NCBI GenBank assembly: GCA_015501605.1
Contig: JADNRZ010000001.1
Location: 1,922,001 to 1,986,000, forward strand
Reading direction: 5' to 3'
Origin: Panaeolus papilionaceus
Taxonomy: Eukaryota > Basidiomycota > Agaricomycetes > Agaricales
DNA length: 64,000 bases
The notes below the pieces were generated by a model. The model ran no database searches. It saw nothing but the letters and a program-made list of their open reading frames with translations, and had not been told where the DNA came from. This document shows, one piece after another, positions 45,108 to 58,068 of the stretch. A program made the position numbers and the translations under genes. Within the stretch, counting starts at the first letter, position 1. Each line of letters opens with the position of its first letter.

Positions 45108-46567
45108 ATGTTGTCGAGACGGCAGGTGTACTTGCTTGCCGCCCTTCTTTCCATATGTCTGCTCTATGTTTTCAAGTCCATATTGCATATCTCAGATGCT
45201 GCCATGGCCGTCTCACCGAACTCTTCCTACACAAGTGTGGCCAGTCAGGTAGTTGAGGCAGAGCCAGCACCGCCAGAACCAATTGTCCTAACATTGGTGC
45301 TTATGGGACGGCCAGCTGCACAGGAGGGGTTGGTGGCAATAAAGTCTGCTCTTATACACTCCTCGCGGCCACTCGAACTGCACTTCATTTGCTCTGAGGA
45401 TGTGGTGGAGATGATAGAATCCAAAATCCAGCTCATCAAGCGGCCCTATTATTCATTGAACGTGACTTTCCATGTCGTCCCTGTTGATCGCGTTCGAGAG
45501 CGTCTGGAGCGTGCAGACATTGGAACCGCCAGATGGAATTGGTGGCTGTTGACCAAGCTACTCATGCACGAAATTCTGTTCGACGTTGAGAAGACTATAT
45601 TTGTGGACACAGACATGATATTTGTAGGTGAGTGGTCATTGTTGCTGTCTCGCGAAAAACGCGGCTCCGTTAAGCCTTTTGGTTTCACAGTGGATCCCGT
45701 GCAATTGTGGGATGGATTTGATACCCTTGAAGACAACGCATTGCTAGCGCTACCCACCCTGGGCCCCAAGTCCCATGCAGGGGAAATCTGTACCTGTGTG
45801 ATGCTGCTACATCTGGAGCGCATGCGCACACCAGAACCGAACTCACTCCTCATTCCTTCATCATTGGTTCCGGGGCATAAGGACATTTTCACCGACGCGT
45901 TCCTTGCAGCAGAAAGGGAGGGCATCGCCAACCATTTAGGTGGTACCGACAACGTTCCATTCAGTCGTAAAGACCCGCCTTATGGTGATCAGGGCATCTT
46001 TTACGCTCTATGGCATTACCGACGCAACTTGTTCACTCATCTTTCCCTCCGCTGGGATATCACGCAGTGTCGCTCTAGCTATGGGCTCCAGCTCTGGGGA
46101 TTTCTTGACAAGGACGGTAATCCCACACATGACGACACCTCTATCGCTGAAGAAGAGCACACTCAGAAACAGGGCTACACAGACCGTGTTGGCACAGACC
46201 TTGTTGTTCCCGGTATCCTGCACTTGTAAGTTTTCGGGAGTTTCTAATTGACGTTTTTGACGATGACTCGGCATGCAGCAATTGTCTACAAGATGCAGGC
46301 AGTAATGTTTGGCAATGGCCCGAAAACCATAATGGCGCCCTGAGAACCTGGGCGCCAATGGTAACCACCGCCGTTCGATACAAGTCAGTCCACCGTCTTC
46401 TCAAATTTTTTTAAATGGCACCTTGCTAATTGTGATGCATGCGTTATTTTAGATGGGTCTGGTTAAACCGCGGCAACGGCACTGCACCTGTTTCTGTAAA
46501 CAAGAAACTCGGTATTCGGTGGTTGGACGAGAAAATCAAGGACGGTGACAGTGGCACTCACGCGTAG
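45108..46567 (+). CDS. GT8-like type II membrane glycosyltransferase, tandem copy 2
   Basis: Paralogue of the gene at 42981, with exons 45108-45627, 45691-46225, 46279-46383 and 46453-46567, giving 424 residues. The N-terminal anchor is MLSRRQVYLLAALLSICLLYVFK. The DxD motif is in IFVDTDMIFV, followed after splicing by DPVQLWDGFDTL, then CTCVMLLHLERMR, GHKDIFTDAFLAA, DQGIFYALW and WDITQCRSSYGL. The 63-nt segment 45628-45690 is bounded by GTGAGT and TTTCACAG, at the same position and phase as the true intron of copy 1, but it has no stop codon and is a multiple of three. If it is retained, the protein has 445 residues with 21 extra ones straight after the DxD strand. Removal restores the spacing seen in copy 1 and in the family, so I favour splicing. 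Confidence 0.86.
45628..45690 (+). other. Stop-free intron, 63 nt, in glycosyltransferase copy 2
   Basis: GTGAGT donor and TTTCACAG acceptor, length divisible by three, no in-frame stop. It encodes 21 residues (GEWSLLLSREKRGSVKPFGFT would exceed the style limit if extended; it starts GEWSLLL). The homologous intron in copy 1 is 64 nt with stops. Confidence 0.7.
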
Positions 46568-47094
46568 GATTTCCACATTTTCCCTTTACTCTTTTCAACC
46601 CTTATTTATCACTGTTGGGAATCATGTAAATGTTTCGGTATTGCATTTGTACACATATCTTCGGGTTCTTTTTTCGGTCGTGCTCTTTTGCAATTCCAAT
46701 TTCTTAGACTGTCACACTTGATATGGCTATGCTTTAATCTTTTATGTAGTTATCTCTAATACTTGTACTTACTGACACGATAACAAGGATATATAATTTG
46801 GGCTGGTACCCTGATCCCCTTGTTGATGTTTTCCGTTCGCCTAACCCACATACTACGTGCCCACCGCCTTGTCCATTGTCCGCATAAGATGTTATCGACT
46901 ACAGAACGCTATTCCGAGTTTCGCATGAGGTCAGTACCCGCTATTTCGCCGTTCCGTATACTCTTTTTGCGGAGTTACATTTGCACATAAATCTGATTGA
47001 ACAATGTTCACAGCAGCCGATTCCATGTTGGGATTTCACAACGTCTCATAATTGGCTAGTCGAAGGCGAATACAATATTTACTTTTAAGGAGGT
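46568..47094. other. Convergent intergenic gap
   Basis: This is 527 bp between the glycosyltransferase and the convergent EMC10 gene. It is T-rich just after the stop and has no open frame of note. Confidence 0.4.
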
Positions 47095-47944
47095 GACGCT
47101 ACCTGTCTTTTGGGAGGCTCTTCGTCTGAACCACTGACGACTTGGAGGAGGTCAGAATATGATAAATCCTTCAGAAATAACAGCACTCACGGAAAACGAG
47201 AAGAACCGCCACCATGTACATCCAATATTTCTGGATGAAAGACTTCTCCGGAGGAGGTTTGACGACCTCTCCCTCTGCTGAGATCTGCGGAGGCAACCTA
47301 AGCTCAGGTCTGAAACGTGTGTTAGAGGTTGCCAGGTATAGTTTTCATAAGACGCACGAAGGAGGGACTTTCGGGCTTCTGAGCAAGACAGTAGTGTTGA
47401 TTGTTGAAATTGTTTTTGAGAAGCTCTCGAGTGATGAAGCAGCCGAGACAGGGAAACCTGATACATTGGATGGACATGAACCGTCGTGATTGATGGGCGA
47501 CAAAAAATAGTCTAAAGCAAAAGGGTTGGACGTGCTGGACGGTGGGGAATGAAGGACAACTGTTTGTGCAGCAGCCTCAGCTAGGTAACACTGTTGGGAT
47601 GCAATGTGAGGAAGAATAAGAAACCGAGCTGCTAATTGATGACTTACCACTTGTACTGAAGAGAAATCCCAAAGCGCTTCAGCTGAATCGCCCTCATGTT
47701 CCAATGCAACCTGATACAAAGTATTTTCTGGCTTTTCTATTCCTTGTAGAGCCTCAATAAAGCCAGCAAAGTGTTCTGGCAGGTCGTCCTCGGGAGTAAG
47801 AACAGGTTGGCCGGAAGCAAGATCTATTGTTCCTCGTGGTAGATAGGAAAGGGCTGGCAAGTTTGGATGAAAAATGCGATGATGGAGTGATATTGTAGCT
47901 GAGACAGCAGTTATACAAGGCAATATAAGATAATAGACCTTCAT
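47095..47944 (-). CDS. EMC10: ER membrane protein complex subunit 10
   Basis: EMC10 is a lumenal/membrane subunit of the complex that inserts membrane proteins at the ER. The ATG at 47944 starts MKVYYLILPCITAVSATIS, a signal peptide. A beta-sandwich lumenal domain follows (HRIFHPNLPALSYLPRG, YQVALEHEGDSAEALWDFS, CYLAEAAAQTVVLHSPP). The C-terminal hallmark is PPPEKSFIQKYWMYMVAVLLVFL, a proline-rich linker with a single membrane helix. Four exons are inferred, with introns at about 47638-47556, 47371-47319 and 47187-47143; the last exon gives VSGSDEEPPKRQ. Length near 240 residues fits the family. It shares a 194-bp divergent promoter with the gene at 48139. Confidence 0.85.
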
Positions 47945-48138
47945 TGTCAATGTGGATAGAATGAGAGTTTGATATTCGTGGCATTCAATTATGTGATTGG
48001 TTAAATTCACACAGGCTCAGATGTGCAACTCTGCTTTGAATATAAGTAAAATAAATACATGCATATGGACAACTGACAGCTCCGATTAGGACCTTTTCTC
48101 TTCTTTCTTCTCTTCTCACTACTTACCATTTGCATCCA

Positions 48139-48702
48139 ATGGCTACTACTTACCCGCATTCAATACCTACCCCGCCATTTTCCCCTCAAAATTATCGAAT
48201 GCCCGATGAACATACAGAGAATCCACTCAAGTCAACTATTAACCTTCTCGACTCGCTTGTCGCATTTTATCAGCACGAGCGCATGTGGGTCTATCGAACA
48301 CGGGCAATGCTAGAAGAAGCATTTCCAAGCCCGGAATTTATGCAACCAACAAAACCATCAGGACAAGAGCAATCAATAATGGGACATCATAACGGGGATC
48401 AACATCTACATGTTCAAGAAATGCTACTTGAAGCGAGCTCGATGAACAACAGTCAACCGCCTGCTACACGTTGGATGCGACGTAAAAAAGGATTCAAGCT
48501 ACGTTTGGACGGGCTTCGCACGGGTCGGAGGGTGATTACCACGCAGTCACCTGAAGAACAGGAGCAGCAGCACGATCAGATCCAAAGTCGAGAACAAATA
48601 TTGGAGATGTTTGAAAAAATGATGGAATCTCGAATGGAGAGTTGCCAGAGAGTAAACAAATTAGTGAGAGAAGCGAACAGAGCTACTTTACACGACCGAT
48701 GA
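48139..48702 (+). CDS. Hypothetical protein with Arg/Gln-rich helical C-terminus
   Basis: This intron-free gene of 187 residues has no recognised domain. The N-terminus, MATTYPHSIPTPPFSPQNY, is proline-rich. The segment NLLDSLVAFYQHERMWVYRTRAMLEEAF is predicted helical and amphipathic. A basic patch (RWMRRKKGFKLRLDGLRTGRR) precedes a Gln/Glu-rich helix ending EMFEKMMESRMESCQRVNKLV, which could form a coiled coil. No signal peptide or membrane segment is visible. The pyrimidine-rich leader before the ATG (CTTCTTTCTTCTCTTCTCAC) supports the start. It could be a DNA- or RNA-binding adaptor, but this is only a guess. Confidence 0.65.
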   Translation: MATTYPHSIPTPPFSPQNYRMPDEHTENPLKSTINLLDSLVAFYQHERMWVYRTRAMLEEAFPSPEFMQPTKPSGQEQSIMGHHNGDQHLHVQEMLLEASSMNNSQPPATRWMRRKKGFKLRLDGLRTGRRVITTQSPEEQEQQHDQIQSREQILEMFEKMMESRMESCQRVNKLVREANRATLHDR

Positions 48703-49073
48703 ATTGTAAGTTTTCATATTAATTACAAGTAAATACTAACTAATAAAAGATAATTAGGAATGTCGACGAATGTTCATGTCCCATTGACAGTATATACATA
48801 CCCCTTGTAATTTGTATTTTTTATCTTTCTTTTGCCTTGCTGAATGTCAATTCTTGAAAACTAGTTGTATAAATTACCTCTGACTTGAAGCAATAAAATA
48901 AAACAAGTACAAATAAGACGAGTTCACTGCCGCATTGCGTACATATGATTTGGATTTAACAGTCAAACAATAATCTCCTTTTTCTTCGATTTTTATTCTC
49001 TTTTCTGTCTCTAAATTCATCATCTCTCCTTTCCATCTTCTTATCAATTCTTAGGAATCTCCTTTAAGCCTTT
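48703..49073. other. Intergenic gap and BSD2 promoter
   Basis: This is 371 bp of AT-rich 3' flank followed by a CT-rich core promoter before the ATG at 49074. I see no specific site. Confidence 0.4.
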
Positions 49074-50604
49074 ATGGCTCATCGTTATGCTCCTTTACCA
49101 GGTCAAGATAGACCTGCTCAGCGTGACAGGGAGGCTGAAATGCAGGCAGCTTTCGACTTTTCAGACGATGAAGATGACGACAACAACAACTCAGAAACTA
49201 GGCCTTTGAATCCTGCTCCTAGTTCTGCTCCTACTGTATCTGCAGCGCCTCATGTTCCAGGCACATACAACTTTGAGTCAGTTGACTACGACTATCCACC
49301 CCCAGGTTCACCACCACCACCCACTTCCGCAGCTCTCCCAAATACTATCGGTAATTCCAATGGATATATTCCAGATTTTGAATCAGTACATCCAGAAACA
49401 CCCAGACGATCATGGCTACACACAACTTTGGTCTCAGTTATGCCCCCCTCTCTGCTCGCAAGATTCGACTCTGGAAGAACAAGAGGTCCAATCGGTGGTG
49501 GCACTAATAACGATGGTGTTTTTGCCAATGTGACAGCTAAGCCTTCTGCACCTGTAAGGATACAGGATGGTATGTTACCTACATCAGTCATTGAGGTCTG
49601 TCCAATAACCATTGTCAATAGGCGACGAAACATACATTGTGCCAGAAGACAGCCGACAAGAAGCACCCCCTTCTTACGCATCAGCTCAAGCTGATGCTGT
49701 ACCGCCCTATTGGGAAACCACCATACATGCTCCCTTCTCTCCTGACTCCATTGGGGAAATGGTTATCGACTCCCTTCCAACCGGCTCCCTCTTTTCTTTC
49801 TTCTGGAACCTTTTGGTCTCGGTCTCCTTCCAGTTTGTCGGCTTCCTGCTCACTTACCTCCTACATACAAGCCATGCAGCTCGTTTGGGTTCACGGGCAG
49901 GTCTTGGAATCACTCTCATTCAGTATGGATTTGCCCTCCGCAATCGCGGCGATGCAACCGACGGCACTGGGGATAGTGGATGGGGAGATTGGAACTCCAA
50001 CGACGGCACACGTCAGAGCGGCTATGTGTCCACATCTGCCTCCAACATAACGTGGAACACTCCGGTTGCAAACCTTACAGAGGAACAGGCATCTGTGTTG
50101 GTTGCAAATGCAACCTCCGAGTGGCTATCCTTTTTCATGATGACTATTGGTGCGTCTATTCTCAATTTCATGATGCAAGCACGGAATTCATATCTATATC
50201 CAGGCTGGTTTGTTTTATTAACGTCTGTACTCGGTTTCTGGAGGGTGAAACGTTGGGAAAGAGGTGTGCTTGCATCACGGGCAGGATCAAATACTGCGGC
50301 CACCTCCCGCGGACGTCAAAGCATGCCTGTTGTGGATCCCACTTTTGGATTGGGCGGCATGTCCCGCATTGAGCTGCTTAGACAAGGATTTGGATTTAGC
50401 AATTCTCGCGCACGGTCCACCAACGAAGAGGACCCAGTAACAACAGCGGCTATTCGTGCCGAAGAAGGAGATACACAGAGTGCTCGAGAGACAGACCCGA
50501 TGATTCCTTTGGATCCATCCAATCCCCATCACCGCCAGACGTTGCATACCCTTCAGACCGAGATTAGATTACAGAGGGACCTTCGTGACGCTGGTTTGAT
50601 TTAA
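49074..50604 (+). CDS. BSD2: Bsd2-like adaptor of Rsp5 ubiquitin ligase (Ndfip family)
   Basis: Bsd2 brings the HECT ligase Rsp5 to transporters such as Smf1 and directs them to the vacuole, lowering metal uptake. Two exons, 49074-49569 and 49622-50604, give 492 residues. The cytosolic N-terminal half is acidic (FDFSDDEDDDNNN) and Pro-rich. Rsp5-binding PY motifs occur as APPSYASAQ and VPPYWET, next to each other as in the family. Three hydrophobic segments follow: SLFSFFWNLLVSVSFQFVGFLL, the GLGITLIQYGFAL region, and WFVLLTSVLGFWRVKRW, with a stretch with Asn-x-Ser/Thr sequons in the long loop between. The C-terminal tail is basic then acidic. The short intron cuts a Gly codon (D-G-DETY). 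The functional assignment comes from the PY motifs with three membrane spans. Confidence 0.88.
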
Positions 50605-50951
50605 AGGATGCATCTAAATGTAGTCTTGTTTTTATATATATAAGGACTCAATTGTATCATTACTTACTTTCACTATACCTATAATATTTGGATGCATTGT
50701 TTTGCTTTTGTACTTCAAACCTCCTCCACAAGTTCACACTCTTCATTTCACAGTACATGGCAAGAAACACCTGAAAAAGTATTCTGGGAACTAATGGGGT
50801 ACACCCCCTTTGCGTACATATTGTCTATCCTCATGCGCCGTAGTATCTCCGCTGTTTATCCGTGCCAACTGATTGCCTGAGGGCTCCATGCCTTAAAAAC
50901 TGGCTGAAGCATGCATGCCAGTTTGAAATCGCTCTTTGTACATCTTCAACG
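50605..50951. other. Intergenic gap
   Basis: This is 347 bp of BSD2 3' flank and GNAT promoter, with a TATATATAA stretch at about 50633. I find no other element. Confidence 0.4.
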
Positions 50952-51581
50952 ATGACAATCAGTATCCGTCCTGTAAAACCCGATGACGAGGCTCAGGTGT
51001 CCTATATTTGCCTCGTAACTGCAGATGCTGGTAAATCAGCGGAACATCTACACGACTTCGCAGAGCTCCCAGGTCTTGTCTATGCAGTACCATACCTCCA
51101 TCTACCTGTGTCATGGGGTTTTGTGTTGGAGGACCAAGATAGCTATGAGCTACTTGGATACATCCTTGGCTCAACAGACACTCGCGAATTCGAGCGACAC
51201 ATGAAGGAGTCTTGGCTCCCTCGGTTTGTGGACAGATACCCCCCAGAGGCTGCAACCAAACCTGCCGATAAACATTACACAACCCTTATCCGAAACATGC
51301 ATATCGCTCCGGATGCCAACGTACAGTTTTCGAGTGCACACATGCACATCAACATACTGGATAAATGTCAAAGACAAGGATGGGGACGGAAGATGGTGAC
51401 GACAGCAGTAAATCATTTACGCGACCAGAAATTTGAGAAGGTTTGGCTAGGGTTGGATGGCAGAAATGTAGATGCGAGGAAGTTTTATAGCAAGATCGGG
51501 TTCAAAGAAATTGAAGGAGCACCAGATGCAAACCAAATGGGTTTAGTGTTTGACGACTTTGATAATGCCAAACAATTGTAG
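50952..51581 (+). CDS. GNAT-family N-acetyltransferase
   Basis: An acetyl-CoA-dependent acetyltransferase of 209 residues in one exon. The ATG at 50952 starts MTISIRPVKPDDEAQVSYIC, the usual first strand and helix of the fold. The acetyl-CoA loop is the Q-x-x-G-x-G region in DKCQRQGWGRKMVTTAV, followed by the strand VWLGLDGRNVDARKFYSKIGFKEIEG, a typical motif B. A long insertion (about residues 60-110, with LLGYILGSTDTREFERH and WLPRFVDRYPPEA) separates the two halves. Substrates cannot be predicted; the related bacterial and animal proteins include a family near the O-GlcNAcase HAT-like domain. No signal peptide or membrane helix is visible. Confidence 0.88.
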   Translation: MTISIRPVKPDDEAQVSYICLVTADAGKSAEHLHDFAELPGLVYAVPYLHLPVSWGFVLEDQDSYELLGYILGSTDTREFERHMKESWLPRFVDRYPPEAATKPADKHYTTLIRNMHIAPDANVQFSSAHMHINILDKCQRQGWGRKMVTTAVNHLRDQKFEKVWLGLDGRNVDARKFYSKIGFKEIEGAPDANQMGLVFDDFDNAKQL

Positions 51582-51704
51582 TTCACAAGTAACCTAATCG
51601 AGTAACTCTAGCTCCTTTTTAAGTAATGAGTTGGCTGACCCATCCCATCATAGCTAAGTAACCTTTTGTTCTCTGTTTATTTTATATTACACTTCCCCGC
51701 CATT

Positions 51705-54148
51705 ATGTCTCACGAGCCCTCTGACAACCGCAGCGCCGATGAAATTACCTTGGTGCCGAGATCACCTCCACGTTCTACGCAAGGCACCCCAAGCCAACGG
51801 CCAAGTACACGAACAAGCGCCCTACCCCTAGGTCATTCCAGGCCCTCTGTAACGCACATGCATGGCTCACTGCAAGTGAGTCAGCCACAAGAATCCTTCA
51901 ATAAATATTCTCTGTCGTCATACGAGCATCCCTACGATATACCGCCCCCTGACTCGGCTTACTTGGCCCAAACTGCCCCACACTCGACAACTTTGGACCA
52001 GAACCCAGCATTCAGAAATCGCCGGAAATTTTCAAATGCAGCACAAAGAGACGATTTAGAAGGAGAGGGGAATAAAGACGATCCCAGTGAGCAAAGGCGT
52101 AGCGGACTGGTCAGCAACATAATGGACTGGTACTCGATGGCCCAGTCAGGTACACATGAGGTTCCCGACCCACATGACACTCCCCATCAGCGAGCCTACT
52201 CTAATGCAGGCTCCGATATGGAATATGGCTATAGCACCGCCATCCCTCGTATGAGAAGAGGCGATTCGACGTATTCGTTGGCGTCTATGAATTCCGATAT
52301 CATTGACCCAGATGACCCTCGAGTTACGGGTATCACAGCCAAACAGGTAGACGACCAAGACGACCTGGAAAAAAATACCCTCCGCCAAATGGACTACAAA
52401 GCAAGAAGAAAGCACATACAGCGTATCCGCATACAATTCAATGTCTCTTGTAAGTTGCGATTCCATGAAAATAGAAAGAGTATTGATCAAGTCCAAATAG
52501 CGATGCTGAATAGACATGCTTTTCTGCTGAAGCTTGCAAGAGCTTTGATGACCTTTGGTGCACCTTCTCATAGAATCGAATCTCAACTAGTGGCTGCAGC
52601 CCGAATCCTCGAAGTGCAAGCTGAATTCATCCACCTTCCTGGCATAATCATCTGTTCATTTGGAGATCAGGATTTGGGTGGAACTGAGTCACATTTTGTT
52701 AAATGTGGTGGTCGCCTCTCTCTCGGCTCCTTACATAAAGTCCACCTCATCTACCGAGCGGTGGTGCATGACGAGATCAGCGCCAAGCAAGCGACAGAGC
52801 AATTAGAGGCGCTTCTTCAAGCGCCCCCGCCCTATTCAGTAGCATTTCGTTGCTTCCTCGCCTTCTGTTTATCTGCACTTATATGCCCTCTGGCGTTTGG
52901 TGGGTCGTTCCTTGATATGTGGATAGCGGGGATGGCGGCCATGCTGCTTGCCTATCTTCAACTGTGTGTCGCTAAGAAGAGCGCCTTATATGCCAATGTC
53001 TTCGAGTGAGTGTTCTAGCGATTTGGCTGAATGCCGTTGGCCTTGACGTTCCATCGAACAGAATCACTGTCTCTATTTTTGTTTCATTTGTTGCCCGTGG
53101 CCTCAGCAGTATCCGTAGTCAGATATTCTGCTATACGGCCATTTCCTCCTCGGGAATCATTGGAATCCTTCCTGGGTATCTCATCTGTACGCCCTTGGTG
53201 GTTTGTATCGGTACTAGTTGATGATTGACTGGTCTACTTGACAGTGAGTAGCTCATTGGAGCTGGCATCCAAGAACATTGTTTGTGGAAGCGTCAAAATG
53301 GTGTATGCCTTGATCTACACTTTATTCTTGGTCAGTGTGGTCTCAGATTATACGTCTGAACGAGCGACTGACTCGTGATAGGGTTTTGGCCTACAAATCG
53401 GAAATGACTTCTATCTTTTGCTTGATCCCTTTACTCGCCATCGCCTCGAATCACTTTCCACAAGTTTGAGCTCCACGGTTTCGTTGGCTGGGACATGGAT
53501 GGCTGATAATAGCACAACGTCATTAGACCTACCGCTGAACGGCACATGGACTTTCACTCACACTATACAGCCCAGTGAACAGGACATTTACGATGGGTGC
53601 TACCGTCCAAAAACATTTCCGTGGTACCTTCAGTCCTTCCCGTTGTGGACGTCGTTTATCATTGTGCCTCTGTTTTCAACTCTGTCATCGCTGTCCAACC
53701 TACAGCCACTCAAAAGCAAACAGCTACCGGTGATGGTCGTCATTTCGTGTTGTTCATATGCCTCGAATAAGATCGCCAACCACTACATATTTAACCGATC
53801 TGATGTTGTGTCTGCTATTGGTGCTTTTACAGTGGGGATTTTAGGGAATGTGTATTCGAGGCGAATGGGTGGAACTGCCTTCACATCGATGGTGACGGGT
53901 GTCTTGTTTTTGGTCCCAGTGAGTCGTCATCGCAAATTTCCACCATGTTACAGGTTGTATTCACGTTGTCAACCACATATTAGTCTGGTCTTTCCCAAGC
54001 CGGGGGCATCACTGCGAATGGAAACGGAATCGATATTGGTGGTGCAATGATAGCAGTGACCATAGGCATTACAGTTGGGTTGTTTATGAGCCAAGCACTG
54101 GTATATACCTTTGGGACGAGGAAAAATGCTGCCATATTCTCTTTCTAG
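51705..54148 (+). CDS. PRM10: Prm10/ThrE-like membrane transporter (DUF1212 family)
   Basis: A polytopic membrane protein of the ThrE/Prm10 family, named after bacterial threonine exporters and a pheromone-regulated yeast gene. ATG 51705 starts MSHEPSDNRSADEITLVPRS; about 250 residues are a disordered, charged cytosolic leader. The conserved core begins FLLKLARALMTFGAPSHRIESQL and continues GIIICSFGDQDLGGTESHFVKCGG and AKQATEQLEALLQ. Roughly ten hydrophobic segments follow, among them RCFLAFCLSALICPLAFGG, SSIRSQIFCYTAISSSGIIG and SAIGAFTVGILGNVYSRRMGG. Seven or so exons; intron 1 at 52450-52500 is stop-free and 51 nt long. Substrate in fungi unknown. It ends only 43 bp from the convergent FRS2 stop. 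Confidence 0.88.
52450..52500 (+). other. Stop-free intron, 51 nt, in PRM10
   Basis: Donor GTAAGT and acceptor CAAATAG; length divisible by three with no in-frame stop codon. Splicing gives FNVSSMLNRHAFLLKL, close to the family spacing; retention adds 17 residues starting CKLRFHENRK. Confidence 0.72.
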
Positions 54149-54191
54149 TTACCATCGAAGCAAGAGGTTTTATTTCTCTATAACCACGCAT

Positions 54192-56256
<2,065 letters not shown>

Positions 56257-56479
56257 GGTGATAGTTAATGAACAAGCAGGATATGAATCTTAAGCGTAGA
56301 TCGACAACTATCTCTGACTCTTGTCTTGTCAATCAATTTCAAATTATATTTCTGGTGTAGCAACACGTGACTAGTACCTCTTAAGCTGAGTGACACTGAC
56401 ACTGCTGAGTGCCCCCCCAAATTCACGTGTGGAAAAGGAATTAAGCTTGATTGCCGCTGACCGGAAAGACCTCGTCCTA
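56257..56479. promoter_or_regulatory. FRS2/PEX2 divergent promoter with two CACGTG sites
   Basis: A 223-bp shared promoter holds CACGTG at 56364-56369 and again at 56424-56429, 60 bp apart. Two copies in such a short stretch make a bHLH site plausible. It is not proven that either is used. Confidence 0.5.
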
Positions 56480-57984
56480 ATGTCTTCCTCTACTCCATCT
56501 ACTCATTCCTCAGCTTTAGGTCGATTGGAGGACGTTTGGCGCAGCGTTCAGCCAAAATTATCTGAGATTCTTCAAAATCTTAATCCAACTTTGCAAAACG
56601 AAGGGCAAAATAAACGAATAATCCGTGTCGGCCAGCTGGATGCAGAATTGCTTGACCAAGAACTGGCCCACGTTCTCCATGAACCAATAAATAAAGCTTT
56701 GTCTCTCGTTAACGTATGTTGTTCTCTATTGGTTTATCATCTATATTTACACTATATTAGATTGGCATCAAGGCATACTCAGAACTCGAGCTGAGGCTGT
56801 TCATTCAACTCGTTCTCTATAAGTTCGCCATATGGGACACAGGCGCTAGCTATGGAGCCAAACTCCAAGACCTTCGATATGTTGTTCCGCAAAGAAATAG
56901 TAATCGTCTGACGCGTAAGTGGTAAAAATAAAAATACAACATCATTCCTCAAAAGGCTAACGCGCCTTTTAGCATCTGGCTTACCCCGCAAAACCTTGAT
57001 CATCCACGGTGCCTTGACGCACATTGTCCCCTATCTCCACGCCCGACTACGCACACATGCACTATCTCAAGCATGGCCAGATGCACCCTCTTCTGACATC
57101 AGAAGAAAAGCATGGGACACCCTTCACTCAGTTGAGTCCATATACACTGCACTGGGCCTTGTCAATTTCGTTGCATTTTTGTGGAATGGGAGGTAGGTTG
57201 CTCGTTTCGCTTGAATAATATCCTATCGTTTGTTAATAATGCCATATTTATAGGTATAGAACGCTTGCCGACAGGCTTTTGATGATGAAGTTGGTACCGT
57301 CTCGGCGGCTCGTAAAGAGAGATGTTAGCTATGAATTTATGAACAGGCAAATGGTTTGGCATGCTTTCACAGTAAGATATAGTCAGTTACATGGACTTCT
57401 TTTTCGCAAAACTCACAATATGGTCCCAGGAATTTCTCTTGTTTGCCTTGCCACTTTTGAATGCACGATCAGTGAGACGGAGGGTGTCACATCTGCTTAC
57501 CAAGTTTTCGCCAAAATCGATATATGCGATAGCATTCCCGACTTCAGCGGCCGTTCCAAAATCATCCAAACCACTTGGAAAGTATGCGTCGCTGCCCCCA
57601 GATCAGTGTGCTATCTGTGCAGAAAATGCTGCGAGGTTGGACGTATCAAAGCCTGCCAACATCTTCCAAACCTTATGGTCAGACTCTTCTGCAGAAGCCC
57701 CCGCATACCCAATCAACAATCCGTACCAAACATCTTGTGGGCATATCTATTGCTACCAGTGCATAGCTGAACGCATGTTACATAACGCGGATGATGGCGG
57801 TGATGAATCTGGTTGGCTCTGTTTGAGATGTTCAGAGGGTGTGATAAATGCACAGAGATACATGGTGGAGGTTACAGGTAGTGAAATGACAGAGAGTGAC
57901 TACGATTTCAGTAGTGACCTCGATTTAGGCACGGATCTCTCTGGATCCATGGGCAGTTATACAGAATCTGCATTTTCGGAATAA
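56480..57984 (+). CDS. PEX2: Peroxin 2 (RING E3 of the peroxisome import machinery)
   Basis: Pex2 is one of three membrane RING ubiquitin ligases that recycle the import receptor Pex5. The ATG at 56480 starts MSSSTPSTHSSALGRLEDVWR. About six exons give the Pex2/Pex12 membrane domain (RVGQLDAELLDQELAHVL, ELRLFIQLVLYKFAIW, GASYGAKLQDLRYV, ALGLVNFVAFLWNGRYRTLADRLL, then the tail of the domain EFLLFALPLLN). The C-terminal RING finger reads CAICAENA, TSCGHIYCYQCIAERM and WLCLRC, a C3HC4-type finger. The end is acidic (SDLDLGTDLSGS). Length about 370 residues is typical. A divergent start 223 bp away belongs to FRS2, and it is 84 bp from the convergent stop of the gene ending at 58069. Confidence 0.92.
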
Positions 57985-58068
57985 AACTGTTTTGGTTCAT
58001 ATCCAGCGTTGAATGATGTTGTCTGATGGTTGTAAGTACACGAGTTTTGAGTAATTAAGCGCCCCTAT

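Larger units (their letters stand above)
42981..46567 (+). repeat. Tandem duplication of a glycosyltransferase gene
   Basis: Two genes in the same orientation share exon number, the phase of all three introns, the equal length of exon 3 (105 bp) and high protein identity over the whole catalytic domain. The duplication is old enough for introns and the intergenic gap to have diverged completely. Confidence 0.88.
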
